64,000 bases of DNA, taken from positions 32,390,589 through 32,454,588 of the forward strand of contig CM060462.1 of NCBI GenBank assembly GCA_030544235.1. Reading direction: 5' to 3'. The notes under the pieces are model-generated. The model searched no databases. It was not told the origin of the DNA and saw only the letters and a program-made list of their open reading frames with translations. Position numbers and translations under genes: made by a program. The DNA comes from Lepturacanthus savala (lineage: Eukaryota; Chordata; Actinopteri; Scombriformes; Trichiuridae). Numbering within the stretch: the first letter of the stretch is position 1; every line of letters starts with the position of its first letter. This document shows positions 12,687 to 28,800 of this stretch, one piece after another.

Positions 12687-12939
12687 AATACACAGCCTTT
12701 GTTTCAGATCATTATAATTGTCAGTAAAATGACAAGACCCGTCTGTATTTGCTGTTTGTAGTGTCCTTTATAAGACACTCCACATTACTGTAAACGGATG
12801 TGTGACCTGTGGAGATGCAGCTGGATCCTCTGGGGGGTAAATGGACTCTTCTCCCGGAACATGAGGATCTCCCTCCGACGTCTGTCCTCTCGTTCCTGTT
12901 TGTGACTCATTTGGTCACAATGACATGTTGCATTATACA

Positions 12940-14150
12940 GCGCGGCCGTGATCAAAGTTTTCTTATACGCTGCGTGTCGCGTTAATAAGCCGCTCCGCGT
13001 TAATGTCAGGACGCGCTGCGTGACACTTGCTCCTACTGACACGTAGTCTGACAGATCATTATAGAAGCTGCCGGATGAAACCAGATACCACACATAGGCT
13101 AAATAAAGAAAGGCTGCTGTCACAAACTGGGTAATTATTGCAACAAAAACTTTGATTCTGGGAGCTAAAGGAAATTCTACTGGATTTTTTTTCTTGTTCT
13201 TTGCATTTAATTATTTAGAAAAACGCGCAGAAATAACTGTACCTAATAGAAGCGGGGTGAATATAGTGTGTGTGAGAGCATTCAATTCGCGCCGCTGCCT
13301 ACCTTTGTCTCCGAGGTGGCGTCCTTTGGGTCAGCCTGTTACCCGGCGTTGCGTGCACTTCTCCCGGCTGCGCGAAGCGAATTCCACCGCTCTGCTTTAG
13401 ACCAAGCCGTCTCCGCGTCTTACCACAAACGTGCTAAAAAGTTATATATCCTCCTTCTAATGCGCGTCCGGCGCTCTAATTCTGCGGAGTTGTCCGGGCT
13501 CCCCGTCCTCTGGAATAACCTCCTTGGGTGTTTTAAACTTTTATTTTACGCACAGACGCGGGGCGGCGGAATGTCACCTCTTCCAAAAGACGCACTTTCC
13601 CAAGGTTTCTTGGGTGAAATCCAACAAAACCCGAGTCTTCTTTTTGTGGATTTTGTAGTATTTAAAGGCGTGGTTGAGGCGGCTTTACTGTATCTTTGCT
13701 TCTTTCTGTCTCTGCCTCTGACCGGTGACAGTCTCTGATGCCCCTATAACACAATCATGCGCTTCCCTCCGCTCGTTCAATCAGCGCTGTGTCTGTCTGT
13801 GGACTCCAAGTGATGCTGGCCAAGTGGAATATGTGCTCAGACTGAGAACGACCGCCCCTGTCTGTGAAGAGAGAGAGGAGGGTGGGAGGAGGGGGAGGGA
13901 GGGAGGACAGAGGCTTACACATAGATGCGCTCCAGCCGAGCCTCGCAGCTCCACACTGAACAGGTTGTCAAAAGAACAGCACTGCGCGCCGCGCTCCTTT
14001 CTCCCCTATTCACTCCTGCGTCGAAATAGCTTTTCGGCTCATTTGGGGGCCACAGGATGTCTGTAAGAGCCAAAGGGGGCGGCGGTGGTTCTGGTTCTGA
14101 TGTTTCTCACTGTTGTGGACTCAGTGGCGGGGTCGGCCACCAAACCTCGG
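12940..14150 (-). promoter_or_regulatory. CpG-rich block, probable mdga1 promoter and untranslated first exon
   Basis: CpG dinucleotides are dense here (for example around 12940-13020, 13285-13400, 13455-13570 and 13975-14030) in a window that is otherwise CpG-poor. It lies 2.5-3.7 kb upstream, in the minus-strand sense, of the mdga1 signal-peptide exon, which begins with a spliced acceptor and so needs an upstream exon. Minus-strand donor-like sites are visible near 13298-13303 (AAAG/GTAGGC), 13419-13424 (GTAAGA) and 14317-14322 (CCG/GTAAGAG). Which one is used, and where transcription starts, cannot be decided from sequence alone. Open frames across this block on the plus strand look like by-products of GC content. 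Confidence 0.5.
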
Positions 14151-16814
<2,664 letters not shown>

Positions 16815-16867
16815 CTCCCGCCCGCCCGCCCACCCGCCCGCTCGCCCGCCCGCTCGCCCGCCCGTCC
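16815..16867. repeat. (CCCG)n tract, G-quadruplex-prone on the minus strand
   Basis: About twelve four-base units with occasional A or T changes. Minus-strand G-triplets are separated by one base. Confidence 0.9.
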
Positions 16868-17291
16868 ACCAAACTCCTGGAAGCTCACGAAATTTACAGT
16901 TGAAAATAAGTCTTATATAGACATGTAGATATCAAAGAATTAACTTTTATTATACAACAACACAACAACACAATAACAAATAAATAAAACAACTGCATCC
17001 AAGGGAAGGCTTTCAGTTGTGGATGTCTCTTCTAAGGTGACTGTTGTTGTTTGTGGCTGTTTACTTGAACCTTCAGACACGTTGGATGGTTGTTGGCTGC
17101 TTACTGCACTGCTTGTTGATGGTTCATCATCTGGTTCATCTTCTTGTGTGGCGGTGTATGTATTTGAGCATTGACCCTATGAATATGATTTAAATGAAAA
17201 AATATCTCATTAGTAAAACTTGAATAAAAATACCCAAACCAAAAATATCACTTCATTATATTATGCTATCCTTTGTATTGCACAATGATAG

Positions 17292-17656
17292 GAGTCAGTC
17301 AGTCATTTTCTATACCTGCTTATTCCTCATTAGGGTCGCAGGGGTCTGCTGGAGCCTATCCCAGCGCATTACGGCGAGAGGCAGGGATACACCCCAGATG
17401 GTCGCCAGCCAATCGTGGGGCACACACACCATTCACTCACACTCACACCTATGGGCAATTTAGAATTGCCAATTAACCTGAGCATGTTTTTGGACTGTGG
17501 GAGGAAGCCGGAGTACCCGGTGAAAACCCACGCAGACACGTGGAGAACATGCAAACTCCACACAGAAAGGTCCCAGACCCCAGACCAAGGAGGTCTTGGA
17601 CCTGCGACCTTCTTGCTGTGAGGCAACAGCGCTAACCCCTGCGCCACCGTGTCACC
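17292..17656 (+). repeat. teleost interspersed repeat, best copy
   Basis: It starts AGTCAGTCATTTTCTATACC, contains GGACTGTGGGAGGAAGCCGG and GAGAACATGCAAACTCCACA, and ends GCGCCACCGTGTCACCCC. I recognise this as a very common teleost dispersed repeat that resembles the 3' end of a non-LTR element or a SINE; the class is not certain. Three other copies and a scrap occur in this window. Confidence 0.78.
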
Positions 17657-20269
17657 CCAATGACAGGAGATAGAACCCTGTTGTCCTGAATTGTCTACAA
17701 GGCGTTAGAACTAGCAACCACCCAGTCAGATACAGTGATCCCTCTGTCTTAAATGTCTCTGAACCCTCTGATGTAAAACTTCAAAGTGGTCAGGTACTGT
17801 ACTCTGAACAGTGATTATTACTGCTGATACATGCACTTTTAATTAATCCCAAATAGTTCCAACTGTGTTGAAATTAAATTATCCCAAAATAATTCTATTG
17901 CATCAGTGCATTTGTAAAACTGTTACTTGTACGATGTGGTAGAACACGCTGCTAACATTTGTACTCTTCAATCATTTCTGCGGTAAACATCCTGGGGTTT
18001 CATCTGACATTACTAAACAGAATCAAGGCACTGGCTAATTACTTTGTGTTCTAAATTCAAATGAATCTTTTATTCAGAGTAAACAAAATCACAGGATCTG
18101 GCTCAAGTATCTGTCTTTTTCCAATGCTTCCCTGCTTTTTTTCCCCCTGCATGTTGGGTTGCAGCCAGCAGTCTTGGCTTGTCTTGCTGAGAGCGCCTCA
18201 TCACTGCTTAAAGCAATGAATCTCCAAAGACAACATGTTTTAGGAACAACCTTGGGTGGCAGCCACAGACGCACACACATATTCATTCATCCCACGATAC
18301 ATGAAACCACATTTTTTTTTCAAAGATTTGCAAAGGCCTGTGAGAGAAGCAATAATTGCAGTGGGTGTTGTGAGACAACAATGAAGTGAACAGACAAAAA
18401 CAAAATCCTACACATGCCAGGATTCACTGTTTTGACTGCACACAAAGATGGTCTACTCATCTCTCAGAAACAGGTGCAGCTAACTTTTTGAGGCCCCTAT
18501 AAAAAATCGTGTGCCCCCCTTTTTCAAGCGCTCATGAATATGCATTCAAATCTGCATCGTATTCAATATGCAAATCAGAACTAAATGCTACTGTTTACAC
18601 ATAAAATCATATTTTAATTTAAGGAACATATTGTAGCTGCTTTGGTAACATTATCAAAACATTCACTTCCTTTATCAATGTGGTTTAGAAGCAAAGTCAT
18701 TAAAGGGCCCTATTATGAAAAAAGAAAAAACACTTTCAGAGATCGTCTCAACAAACTGTGAAATAACTCAATCGGTTATGGTCTGGATAGTTTAAATAGG
18801 TTCTTAAGTCTAAATAGACCACAAAGAATATGATATTAAATTGTGAAAATGGCAACACAGGGAGAAGTTGAAGACAAAAGACTCAATGAGTAGCAGGATA
18901 AAAGTGCTAAAATACAGCCATTTAAGAGGACTGTTGTTTATGAAAACAAACAAACAAAACCAACATAGGGCCCCCCTGGTGGTTACAGGGATCATCACAA
19001 TAGCAAAACAGCCCTGAGCTGCAGTCACTCTGATGTCATCCTCCTTTAATGTGTTACAGGTGTAGAATAATTAAGTGATAATATTTAAGTCTGATAAGTG
19101 ATCTCTTATCTTGTGCGTAACATACTGGTGAGGACTATCTCTTGTTCTTGCAGCAGCAGTATGGACTCATCCATATTTCTGTTTAAAATAGTAACTTAAC
19201 TGAATTAATTTAGAGAAACAAGATAAAATTATTACCTTTTTGGTTAAAAACAAAAAAAAAACTGCCTAAATGTAAATCAATATATTTTACATATTGTCAA
19301 GTCACACACATCTTAGCTGAAGAGTACATCTAACAATTTTTAGATGGCGTTTCATTACATCATCTTAATAACTGGCAGAATGATCATTATCAAAACAAAA
19401 GTCTGAGTCATTCAGCCCACATAAGAAAGTTCACTGAGGACACCAACATCATCATGGGCCTGTATGTTTGGCTTTTACATGAGATTGAAATGTAAACATC
19501 AGGAAATCACAACATTGAACTTGGATATCATAATTAATTGTGTAAACCTGGGGGAAAAAAGGCATATTCACAAGGAGCTTTGCTGGTTTTGTAATGTAAT
19601 ATCAAAAGGTCTTAACAGTAATATAATTTCCTTGCAGATATCTGAGCTGAGGAAACCGGAGATGCATTAGGTAAATGCACATATTGATAAGCAGCCAAGG
19701 AAATACAATACTGACAAAAAATATAAACATAACTATGGTAGCAGTCAAAAGTCATTAGAATAAAATTCAAGATGTTGTATTATATCACAACATAATCGAT
19801 AACTTGCAGTGTTAGAGAAAAAGACACTAGAATGTATTTTCTAGGGTCCTTGAATACTTGTTGTAAATGTTATGGCATTCCGTCAGACAGCTGAGATTTT
19901 TTACTCCGAACTACAAAGGTACCACAGGAAAAGTCAGGATTCCACAAAAATGAGTAGGATTTAATCTCTGGGGACCATACTTATTTTTTTAAAGTTCTAT
20001 AGAAACCAACATTGCAGATTTACATCATTCTGCCATGGTAAAAATATAGACACTGACATCCTTAGGTATTCATGGTATAATTTATATGAAAAATGACAAT
20101 CTACTGTGTGTATAAACAATAACACAAGAAAATAAGAAAATTACACTGCAAGAATTTAAATACGTATATGTATACACTTGTATTATTACTGGGGAGCAAA
20201 ACCAGGGGAGGATTTCTCAGGTAAAGTTCTGTATTGTATTAATAAACTGAACTGTGGTACTCCCAGTAC
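17657..20269. other. intergenic stretch, nothing supported
   Basis: AT-rich sequence. 18482-18530 (GAGGCCCCTATAAAAAATCG) and 18705-18990 (GGGCCCTATTATG ... CCCCCCTGGTGGTTACAGGG) look like old interspersed repeat remains. The CCCCTGGTGGTTA phrase recurs near 39050. Confidence 0.35.
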
Positions 20270-20762
20270 CCAGATCTGTTAACTGACTTCACAAAAAGAA
20301 ATTATAAGTCTTGAATTAAAAATGTTACTCAAATAAAAGTACAGACGTTTTATCAGAAAATGTACTTAAAGTTTCAAATATGAATGCACCTTTTACACAA
20401 AGTCAGTCATTTTCTATACCTGCTTATTCCTCACTAGGGTCACAGGGGTCTGCTGGAGCCAATCTCAGCGTACTACAGTATCATGTCACCCCTATTACAC
20501 AGAGTGAATAGCATATTTAAAAAAGAGAAGAGAAGAAAAGAAAAGAGCGACAATTTAAAACAATATCAAAGTATATTCATTTATGTAAAGTATTTAAAAT
20601 CTGAAGAGTGAGTAAAGCCATCAGATAAATGTAGTGGAGTAGAAAATACAACATTTCCCTCTGAAATGTTGGAGTAGAAATATAAAGTATAGCGTCAGAT
20701 GGAAATACTCAAGGTAAATACAAGTAGTAGAAGTAAATGTATTTGATTACTTTCCAACACTG
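20270..20762. repeat. possible decayed interspersed repeat (AGTACTTAAAGTA-rich)
   Basis: Phrases such as AAATGTACTTAAAGTTTC and GTAGTGGAGTAGAAAATACA match a frequent teleost repeat. Short related pieces occur at 14850-14910, 15228-15285, 25460-25490 and 56558-56620. It is interrupted by the repeat at 20402. Class unknown. Confidence 0.4.
20402..20493 (+). repeat. teleost interspersed repeat, 5' part with internal deletion
   Basis: It has the same start as 17292 for about 78 bases, then jumps to ATCATGTCACCCC, the end of the repeat. Confidence 0.7.
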
Positions 20763-21042
20763 ATTACACAACACAGATATGTGTTTCCATGCCTCTTGGT
20801 GTCTTTACCTGTAAATGTACAATGATATCAGTCCAGATTTGATTTATTTCAGGACGCCGTCAGAGCTCTGCAGACTGTAATGTGATCTGAGGTGCTTGGT
20901 TAAAAAATGTTCTGGCACCATGCTTTGTAATTGATGTTGTTCAGTGTAATTCAATCAGAGCTCAAAGTGCTGTATATCAGCACCAAACACTTCCCACATA
21001 GAAGCAACTAAATGGACAGAAAAGATACACTTGAGACCAGCA

Positions 21043-21062
21043 ATGCGTGCGTGCGTGCGTGC
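21043..21062. repeat. (GTGC)n short repeat
   Basis: Five units. Confidence 0.8.
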
Positions 21063-22847
21063 AGCTACAGAAGTAATATAACTGTTAAGAGACGTGATAA
21101 CAGGCATCTCAGCTTGACAACACATCAATACTCAGCCAAGGAAGGAGAATGGTCCAACGAGTGTGTTCTAAAACCCTGACAGAGACTTAAGGCTGACATC
21201 TGATGTTCAATGCAGTAGATCGCACTTCTCAGAGAGCTGGGAGTATCGTTGTTTTTGTTTGTTTTTTTTTCATGTTCATGTTGTGTACAGGAAATGCTCT
21301 GAGATGAAAACATGATTGCTGTTAGTCCTCGGAGCTGCTCCTAAACAAACTACTGTAATCACATTCTTCAGGGGAGAGGGAACATATCACCCAGTGATTC
21401 ATTGCCTTTCTTTTTTTAAATAGTTTCTGGACAACAGCGGCGCAAGGACTAAGATATATCAAGCTTTGGATAAACACAAAACAGGATCAATTTATTATTG
21501 GTTTGGCTCTGTGCATGAGACCTGTTGACAAAAAACATATTAAAATTGCCTGCCATTTCTTTTGAAGGTCCTCAGTAGGACCTATGTGTTCTCCTATGTG
21601 TGCTCTTAGATCAAGGATTACAAAGCATTTTTTTTATCTTATTTGCAAAATGCTGCAAATGGCCATTTCCTCAAACCTCAGATTACATTCACTGATTATT
21701 TATTTATATTTGTTTCAATTCCAGTTCTGATATATGATAATTTGAACCATTACAAGTCTACATTTGTATTCTGGACTTCTTCTCTAGTATTTATTTTTAT
21801 AATTTATCTATTAATCAAGATTAACTGTTTACTTAAAATATAATCTTTTCACACACATTCAGAGGTGTTTGAGTCTGTATTTGATCTGAAATATTCAAGC
21901 AGACAATACGGCAAACAAAAAAAACAATAGATCAAAAAATCTTACATCAGTTCAATGGGTAAGTAATTTTCAAACAGATAACAGAATGAAGCCTGGGCAA
22001 CATTTTCACCTCAAGTTTTTTTTTGTAACATGGATATTCTAACATTCTAACAGTATATCACAAAAAAACATGTTATGTGTCTTTTAAATGTAGGGATGTT
22101 AGGGTTCCTCTACATCCTTAACACTTCATTGAGATAAACAAAGGGTAAATTAATTGAACAGAAATTGCAGGAGACTGATTTTGTTCCCTTTCCTCACATA
22201 GTTTCCTCCTCCAGTGCAACCACCTTCCTTGATGGCAACAAATTGCAGGTGCTCACTCATTAGTAGCTTTAGAGAGACATGATTTAGAAAATGAGTGATG
22301 AAGCAAAACTGTAAATGCCGTCAAGAAGACACTAATTACAGACTGGTTTGTAGTATTACAGAAATGCAACTATTGACAGATGGCTAATTGAGGTTTGTGT
22401 CTGAAGCATGCTCTTTTATTTGGATTTGTGTTTCATGAAATTATAGTTTATTATGCAAACTGATCACCACCAGAAGACAAACTATTCACAGCGTGTGGTA
22501 ACAACAGAAATCCTGTAGTCCTCTTAAACTGAATAATTCTCTACACCTACACAGACTACGCATACTTACATGTGCCAGAAGCAGACACTTCACTCAAGAT
22601 GGAGGCGGGCAGATCTATGAGGTTTGAGGGTTTTTTTTGTTAAATAACTGCAGACACACAGATGTAAACGTGTCCAACAGCAGCGATTTGTGAGAACAAA
22701 TTAAAATGACTAAATATGGAGATACATGGTTTCTGCTGGACTGTGACGATATCTGTTTTTTGACAGACAAAGAGATAAAGGACACATAACTGTCCATGCA
22801 TGACTGTGTGACCAGCTGGTCCACGTCAACTTCTCTACTCAGTCCAT

Positions 22848-22884
<37 letters not shown>

Positions 22885-22885
22885 A
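22848..22885. repeat. (TC)n(AC)n compound microsatellite
   Basis: About 11 TC units followed by about six AC units. Confidence 0.92.
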
Positions 22886-23199
22886 GAAAGGGTCATTTTT
22901 CACTGGGTAATTGGCAGCAAGGCACATTGCCCTTGGGATTCGATAATTCATAACCTCCTCCCAACCGATAGCAGATAGTGGGTAGAAATGGGCTGAGACA
23001 TGAGGTGGTGTGAGCAGAGAGGGGAGGGGAGGGGGCTGTATCATTAGAGAGGAGAGGTAATGGCTCTTATTGATTCCGCCTCGTCGGGTTCCTCTCACCA
23101 TTTCATGTTTAAAACAACAATGATCCTCATTACCCAGGCAGCCACCACCGTCCTGATAAGGAAGAGAGGAAAGAGGCAGAGACCAGGTGGAGGAGGAAG

Positions 23200-23275
23200 A
23201 GGAGAGGAAAGGAGAGGAGAGGAGAGGAGAGGAGAGGAGAGGAGAGGAGAGGAGAGGAGAGGAGAGGAGAGGAGA
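23200..23275 (+). repeat. (GGAGA)n repeat
   Basis: About 13 perfect five-base units after an imperfect lead-in; purine on the plus strand. Confidence 0.95.
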
Positions 23276-23553
23276 AAAAGGAAAAGGCAGAAAAGACAGT
23301 GATGAGGAAAAGGATAGAATCTGTCTTTTTTGGTTCCTAATTGGGTCAGTACCCAAGTACGATAGCACAGGACGCTTCAGAACAAACGGTTCTGCTATCT
23401 GTATTGTTTTATGTAATTTCAACCATCTTCTCATAACAAAGCTGCCGTCACCAGGCGATGATGCTGCAGGTTTACAAAGCTCTACAGAGCAGACAGGGCA
23501 AAACGCTCAAAACAAAGTGGGTAACACAAGTAACTGCTTCAGTGTTTTGGCTC

Positions 23554-23838
23554 TGGCTGCAACTAATGATTACTTTCATACAATACTTAATTGTACTTAC
23601 TTCACATGGTGTAAATTGTCAATCACTGTTTCCCAAAGCTGAATATTCAACCTCAAATTTCTTTTTGGTCCAGACCTAGTTCACAACCTGAAGATCATCA
23701 GTTTGATATTAGAGTCTAGTCTATAGACTAAATAAACCAGAAAATAATCAGATTCGAGAAGCTGGAACCAGAGAATTCAGACATTTTCTTCTTGAAAATG
23801 ACTCAAATCGATAAATTATTGAACAAAATTAATTGCTA
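23554..23838 (-). repeat. hAT-like small non-autonomous element
   Basis: It starts GGCTGCAACTAATGATTACT and contains TTTCCCAAAGCTGAATATTC, a GGTCCAGACC box and GAAGCTGGAACCAGAGAATT. The same boxes appear reversed at 25131-25411, 25500-25864 and 46088-46405. GCTGCAAC-type ends are usual for hAT-derived miniature elements in teleosts; the class is inferred. Confidence 0.68.
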
Positions 23839-25130
23839 CCATTAGCATTTGCTAACATTAGCGACATCGGACAGTTAAACATGCAAAATATAGCTTTTGT
23901 CAAGAAACTCGAATTACAGTTGACTCAAAGAAAAATAAGTTTGTTTTCAAGCAACATAAAATACAGAGAGATGGAATTATGATCTGCTTAACAAATGATA
24001 GAAAAGTATTTGAAAAAGGAAAGAGGAAAGCAGGAAACAAAAGAGAAATAAGTGGGTTCACAGCTTGTGTTTTGCTGTAATGTCTCAGTTTGAGTGGTCA
24101 AAGTAATTACTGTCACCCTGTAATGCATGTAATGCTGCATTACTTGTTTAAATCCCCGGAGAGTGTAATAAGGCTAAAGAACTGACTCAAACACAGACTG
24201 CTCAGATCTGTCTAATAATTCTCGGTGCTATTATCCTCTTTTTGCTGCTAAGACACAGCTCTCTCTCTGTGAGTTTGGCCATGGGCAAACACTATCATTA
24301 CTGCAACAGTATGAGACCAACGCTAATGGATCTCTCTCTCACTCCTCGCCGTCTACTCATCTCTTCCCAAATGTGAGTTTTTATTAGGAGGTAATTTGCC
24401 AGCTCAAATTGCTCCAAACTCACGAATGGAGGATCAAAAAATGTTATTCCTTTCTAAGTCTGTACTGGCTGGTATCAGAACAAATTTCCTTGTCTCTTTG
24501 TTTTCTTTTCAGCCAGTAATTTCCTTTGGTAAGATTCCTCTTGGATGGAGTTTATGATGTGTGTTTGGTCAGGATCTCTATCTCACATTGAAAATACTCC
24601 TTGATTTAGTGTACAAATAGAGTACAGAGTTTTTTCCTTCATGGAGGATGCATCCGATTCATTCCTGATCACAACCACATTTGTTTTTACAATTGACCTT
24701 TTAAATGCCAGTATATTTACACAAAAGCACTGTGTATTATAATTATCTTCTATGAAAGTACCAGGGATATATCACTGAATCGCAATACAATTAATGTCAG
24801 TGCATTTGTATTTTTGGTGCAGTGTCAGTATCAGTGTCCCTAAGGACATAAATGTCCCCATGTTATAAATTGATATAAGGGGACCGGTGCCACCCAGTGT
24901 TACCCCAACAGATCCTGTTGAGCATTAATATACTGTAAATATTTAGGTCTTCCTGCTGTTTTTGCCTGTTACTTCCAAGATATCAATCTGTGTGAGAGAT
25001 GGCTATAATCATACCAAAATATTATCCCGGTTCTTCACAGAACAGATTGTGGTGTGGTTATTGGTATCAGAACACAGATAGATCCAAAACTATAAACAGA
25101 CAGTCAGCGTTGTTGTCTGATGGTGTCAGG

Positions 25131-25411
25131 TAGAGCTGCAAATAATAGTTGATTAATCAAATAGTTGCCATCCCATTTAATCTCCAACTATTTTGATATT
25201 CAATTTCAGTCATTTTTAAGAAAATGTCCAAATTCTCTGGTTCCAGCTTCTCAAATCTGATTATTTTCTGGGTTCTTTAGTCTCTTTCAGCTCTTCAGCT
25301 TTGGGAAACAGAGATCAACATTTTACACCATTTTATGAACCAAACAACCGATCGATTAATCGTTTCACAAATCAACAGATTAATCGACTCTCGAAATAGT
25401 CATTAAGCCCT
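25131..25411 (+). repeat. hAT-like small non-autonomous element
   Basis: It is bounded by TAGAGCTGCAAATAATAGTT and ...CATTAAGCCCTAA, which look like diverged terminal inverted repeats. It contains CTGGTTCCAGCTTCTCAAAT and AACCGATCGATTAATCGTTT, shared with the other copies. A second copy follows only about 90 bp away. Confidence 0.72.
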
Positions 25412-25499
25412 AATTTATAATTTGTATTAATAATTTAAATCTACAAAGTAAAACAAATTGTCAGATGAATGTAGTGGAATGAAGAACCTTGAGTCAAGT

Positions 25500-25864
25500 T
25501 GAAACAATTAATTAAGTAATTAATTATTTCATTTTTATGATTATTTTAACTATTTTAACAATTGATTCATCAATTTGAGTCATTTTTAAGATGAAAATGT
25601 CCAAATTATCTGGTACCAGTTTCTCAAATCAGATTATTTTCTGGTTTCTTTAGTCTTGAATAATAGCAAACTGATGATCCTTGGGTTGTGGACTGTGGGT
25701 CTGGACAGAAAAAAAGACATTATAGATTGAATCTTTAGCTTTAGGAAACAGTGATTGATATTTTATGATTCAAACCGAACCATTTTATGAATCAAACAAT
25801 GAATCGATAAATCATTTCAACCGATAGATTAATCAACTCTCAAAATAGTTGTTAGTTGCAGCAC
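25500..25864 (+). repeat. hAT-like small non-autonomous element
   Basis: Same family and orientation as the copy ending at 25411, with the longer centre GATGATCCTTGGGTTGTGGA and right end GTTGTTAGTTGCAGCAC. Confidence 0.7.
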
Positions 25865-28800
25865 AACTGGCCTGGTCTGCATACTGAAATAATTGCCATA
25901 GACTTTGCATGAGCAACAGTAACAAAACATAAGTAAGCAATCTAAAGGAAGGGTCAGACCGTAACAAAGGTTTGACAGTTTCAGGTGCCTGTTTTCAAAC
26001 ATGTTATTGTCTAAACGAGACAAAACACATCCTGGACTCCTTAAATATTCTTTTCTGCTTTTTCTCTAAAGGCTGACAGCAGAAATGCCTGGGCTACCAA
26101 AACAGTCACTTCTCTCCCTGCCCATGTCTTCACCCTCCATCCCTCCGTTGCCCTTTACCCTTGTTCCCTGACAACAAACAAGCTGTCGACACTCTCCACT
26201 CCCTTTCAATTATGGGTCCATTCTGACGTTTGCTATCCCCGTACAGGCCTGACAGCGGGGCACAGAGGGAGGAAAAAAGGCAGTAAATTGGAGAGGGCGA
26301 CCCCTAAGGGGATAATCCTTGTTCCGTGGCATGTTGAGGGTCAGCTCTTTGCATCCTGCATAGTAATGAGCAGAGACTGATAAACAGAGAGAAGAGAGCC
26401 TGATTATTCTGATTAGCTACGCATTCGCCCATCCGTCTAACCCGATGCTACGCCGCCGTCCAGACATCTGCACGTCCACACATCCGCACACACACGCGCA
26501 TGCTCAAACAAAAGCCTGACCAACCAGCCAGCAGATCCTAAGATAAGCTAGCTAAAGGGCAGAGTGTCCACAAAGCAGAACGCACATGGAAAATCTTCAG
26601 CAGGGAGACATCATCTTTTGAACCCACAGATAAACCACAAGCTGTATCAATCCAGTCACGGCCTGAAAAACTGTCGTGCCCCCAAAGCGACATGGCTGCT
26701 GCTACATCAAATGCTGTGTGTGAGAATCAGACTCGGGCATTAATAAATAATGATTTGCCACTAAGAATCTCTCTAGGTCTCCGCATTCCCATCTCTTAGA
26801 TGTGCAGTTGCCATCGCCCTCCCTGTGCACACATGCATGAGTGTGGTTACTAGTGGAGACATACTTTCCACAAAATGCCTCTATTGATGGTAGTCAAGTC
26901 AATGGCATCCTTGCAATAGTCGTCCACACAGTCAATTACCTCACAGAAAGGCAGGTTATCTCCCAGATAGTCTGAGCCAGAGCTGGCAGTTTGCCCGGAG
27001 TGTCTGTTAGGCATGAATGTCTTCCTTGAAATGGCTCCTTTTTTATTTAGTGAATAATAGTAATTCAAGTATCGGGCCTGGCTGTAAATGACACTGGAAT
27101 ATGCAGAGAGTCTGAGGTCAAGTGAAGGGGACAGTTCTCATTTTGTGTCTGAAACAGATTAAATCCCCAGGCTAACTATTCATACTGGACTATATTTAGG
27201 GTTGTTTTCTAACATTTATCTCATGAGGAACTGGTGGAGATGATTTTTTTACTCAGATTTGAAACTAGTCATGCTTCAAAAACAGGGAGGATGTGTTATT
27301 TAACAAAATAATACCTGCAGGTGGGCTGATAAGTATACGCATTCCACAGAAGAGTACAAATAATCCAATAAAATGTGTCACTATCGGTCATTTTTAAAGC
27401 TAGAGTGATGATGCTGGTATCACATGAAACTAGAGGACAGAGGAAATCTACATTTACCAATGTAACGGCTCATTGAGAAAGGAGATAAGTAACACTCCAA
27501 GCACTCATGAATACACACAAAATCTGCATCATATTATGCACAGAATCGCATATAAATGAGACCACATTAAAAAAACATATAACATATAATAATATTGCCT
27601 GCATGCTGGAAATGTTTGATGTAGCTATATTGAAATTTACAGTCTAAAAGCATATACATGCTGGACTGTACCAGGAAATGCTGTGATAAGAAAAAAGGAA
27701 AAACAGTGTGAAAATTAGTCATAAATCAGGAGATATATTACCCCAGGACTGTGAAACTTGAATCTCCTGGGACAATCAGGAGGTTATGAGGCAGGTTGAT
27801 ACACTAACTTTAATCCTAATATGTCCACACGATGATACAAAAGAGGAAAACGGTGTCTGCACATCCAGGTATATTGTTTAGATTCTCATTTGAGGATACA
27901 AAGAAGTGATATCTGAATGCTGGATTCTCTTTTGTTGACAAGGGTCATCAGATCTTCCTCAGGCAAATTTTGAGACAAGGTCTTTCTTAAAGAGGCAGCA
28001 ATCAAATCAAATCAGTATCGTCTGCTGGTCGGCAAGCATCAGGTAAAAACAAACACTGCAACATGGCGGCCGTCCGGAGCGCCACAGAAAACGGAGAAAC
28101 ACAGTCTGCTGTTTATTTTCCCTGCAGGTGATAATGATTTGATTTGATTTTACATTTGCCTGAGGAACATCTCACAGATCGAAACTTTGCTTTGTCATGA
28201 AGGGGAATCCAATGATTTATAGTGTCTTGATCTCAGTCCTTATGTATCCCCCAGTTTATATTTGAAGCCAGCGGGTGACTGCAGCTAGAGATGAACTTTT
28301 AAACTTTGAACCTGGGAGTTAGTTAAAGTATTTTTTTTTCTGTTCTGGTCAAGATTAGTTAATGGAACTCAGTTTTAACCCTCAGACAAAATCTGGCCCG
28401 GCACCTCATTTTCTGTGGCCTTTTCTAGTGGTTATCAGCACATTCTTGTATGAGTCTCTAGATATCTGTGACGATTTTCAATGTTTTGGAAGGACATACA
28501 ATTTATCACACATGATGTCACATGATATTCTGGTCATGTGACCATCAATGCCTCACAACTGAAGGTCGTCTTTTATTCAGAATTTTTTTACCAAATAAAA
28601 AAAAAAATTAAGCTCACGATCCAGGGTTAGTAAACTTTTTTTTTTTTACATTTAATTCAATTTTTAAGTTATACGTTTTCTAATACTAATATGAATTTCC
28701 ATTGACAAATTTTTCACTGAACTCTGCAGCTCCCTGGTGGAGAATAATTTTGTTGTATATCATTATGCTTTTAATGCGAGGACGATGGATGTAAATAAGC

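Larger units (their letters stand above)
10463..12939 (-). other. presumed mdga1 first intron (5' UTR intron)
   Basis: This lies between the CpG-rich block and the signal-peptide exon. It contains a diverged tandem duplication (10990-11350), the second copy of a roughly 190-bp repeat (11729-11919) and a CA microsatellite (12636-12686). No coding exon is visible. Confidence 0.4.
20763..23553. other. intergenic stretch, microsatellites only
   Basis: Only short tandem repeats are supported. The 199-codon minus frame at 22835-23434 runs through the TC and GGAGA repeats and is not a gene. Confidence 0.4.

Noticed and set aside
13152..13738. Two plus-strand frames of 82 and 156 codons in the CpG-rich block
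   Set aside because: Frames are long because of GC content; no family match, and the block is better explained as the mdga1 promoter and 5' UTR on the other strand.
22835..23434. 199-codon minus-strand frame
   Set aside because: Runs through TC and GGAGA repeats; the non-repeat parts match nothing.
26850..27068. 72-codon minus frame (MPNRHSGQTASSGSDYLGDN part) in non-repetitive sequence
   Set aside because: Looks protein-like but has no recognised homology, no clear splice sites and no neighbours; kept only as part of the unassigned stretch.
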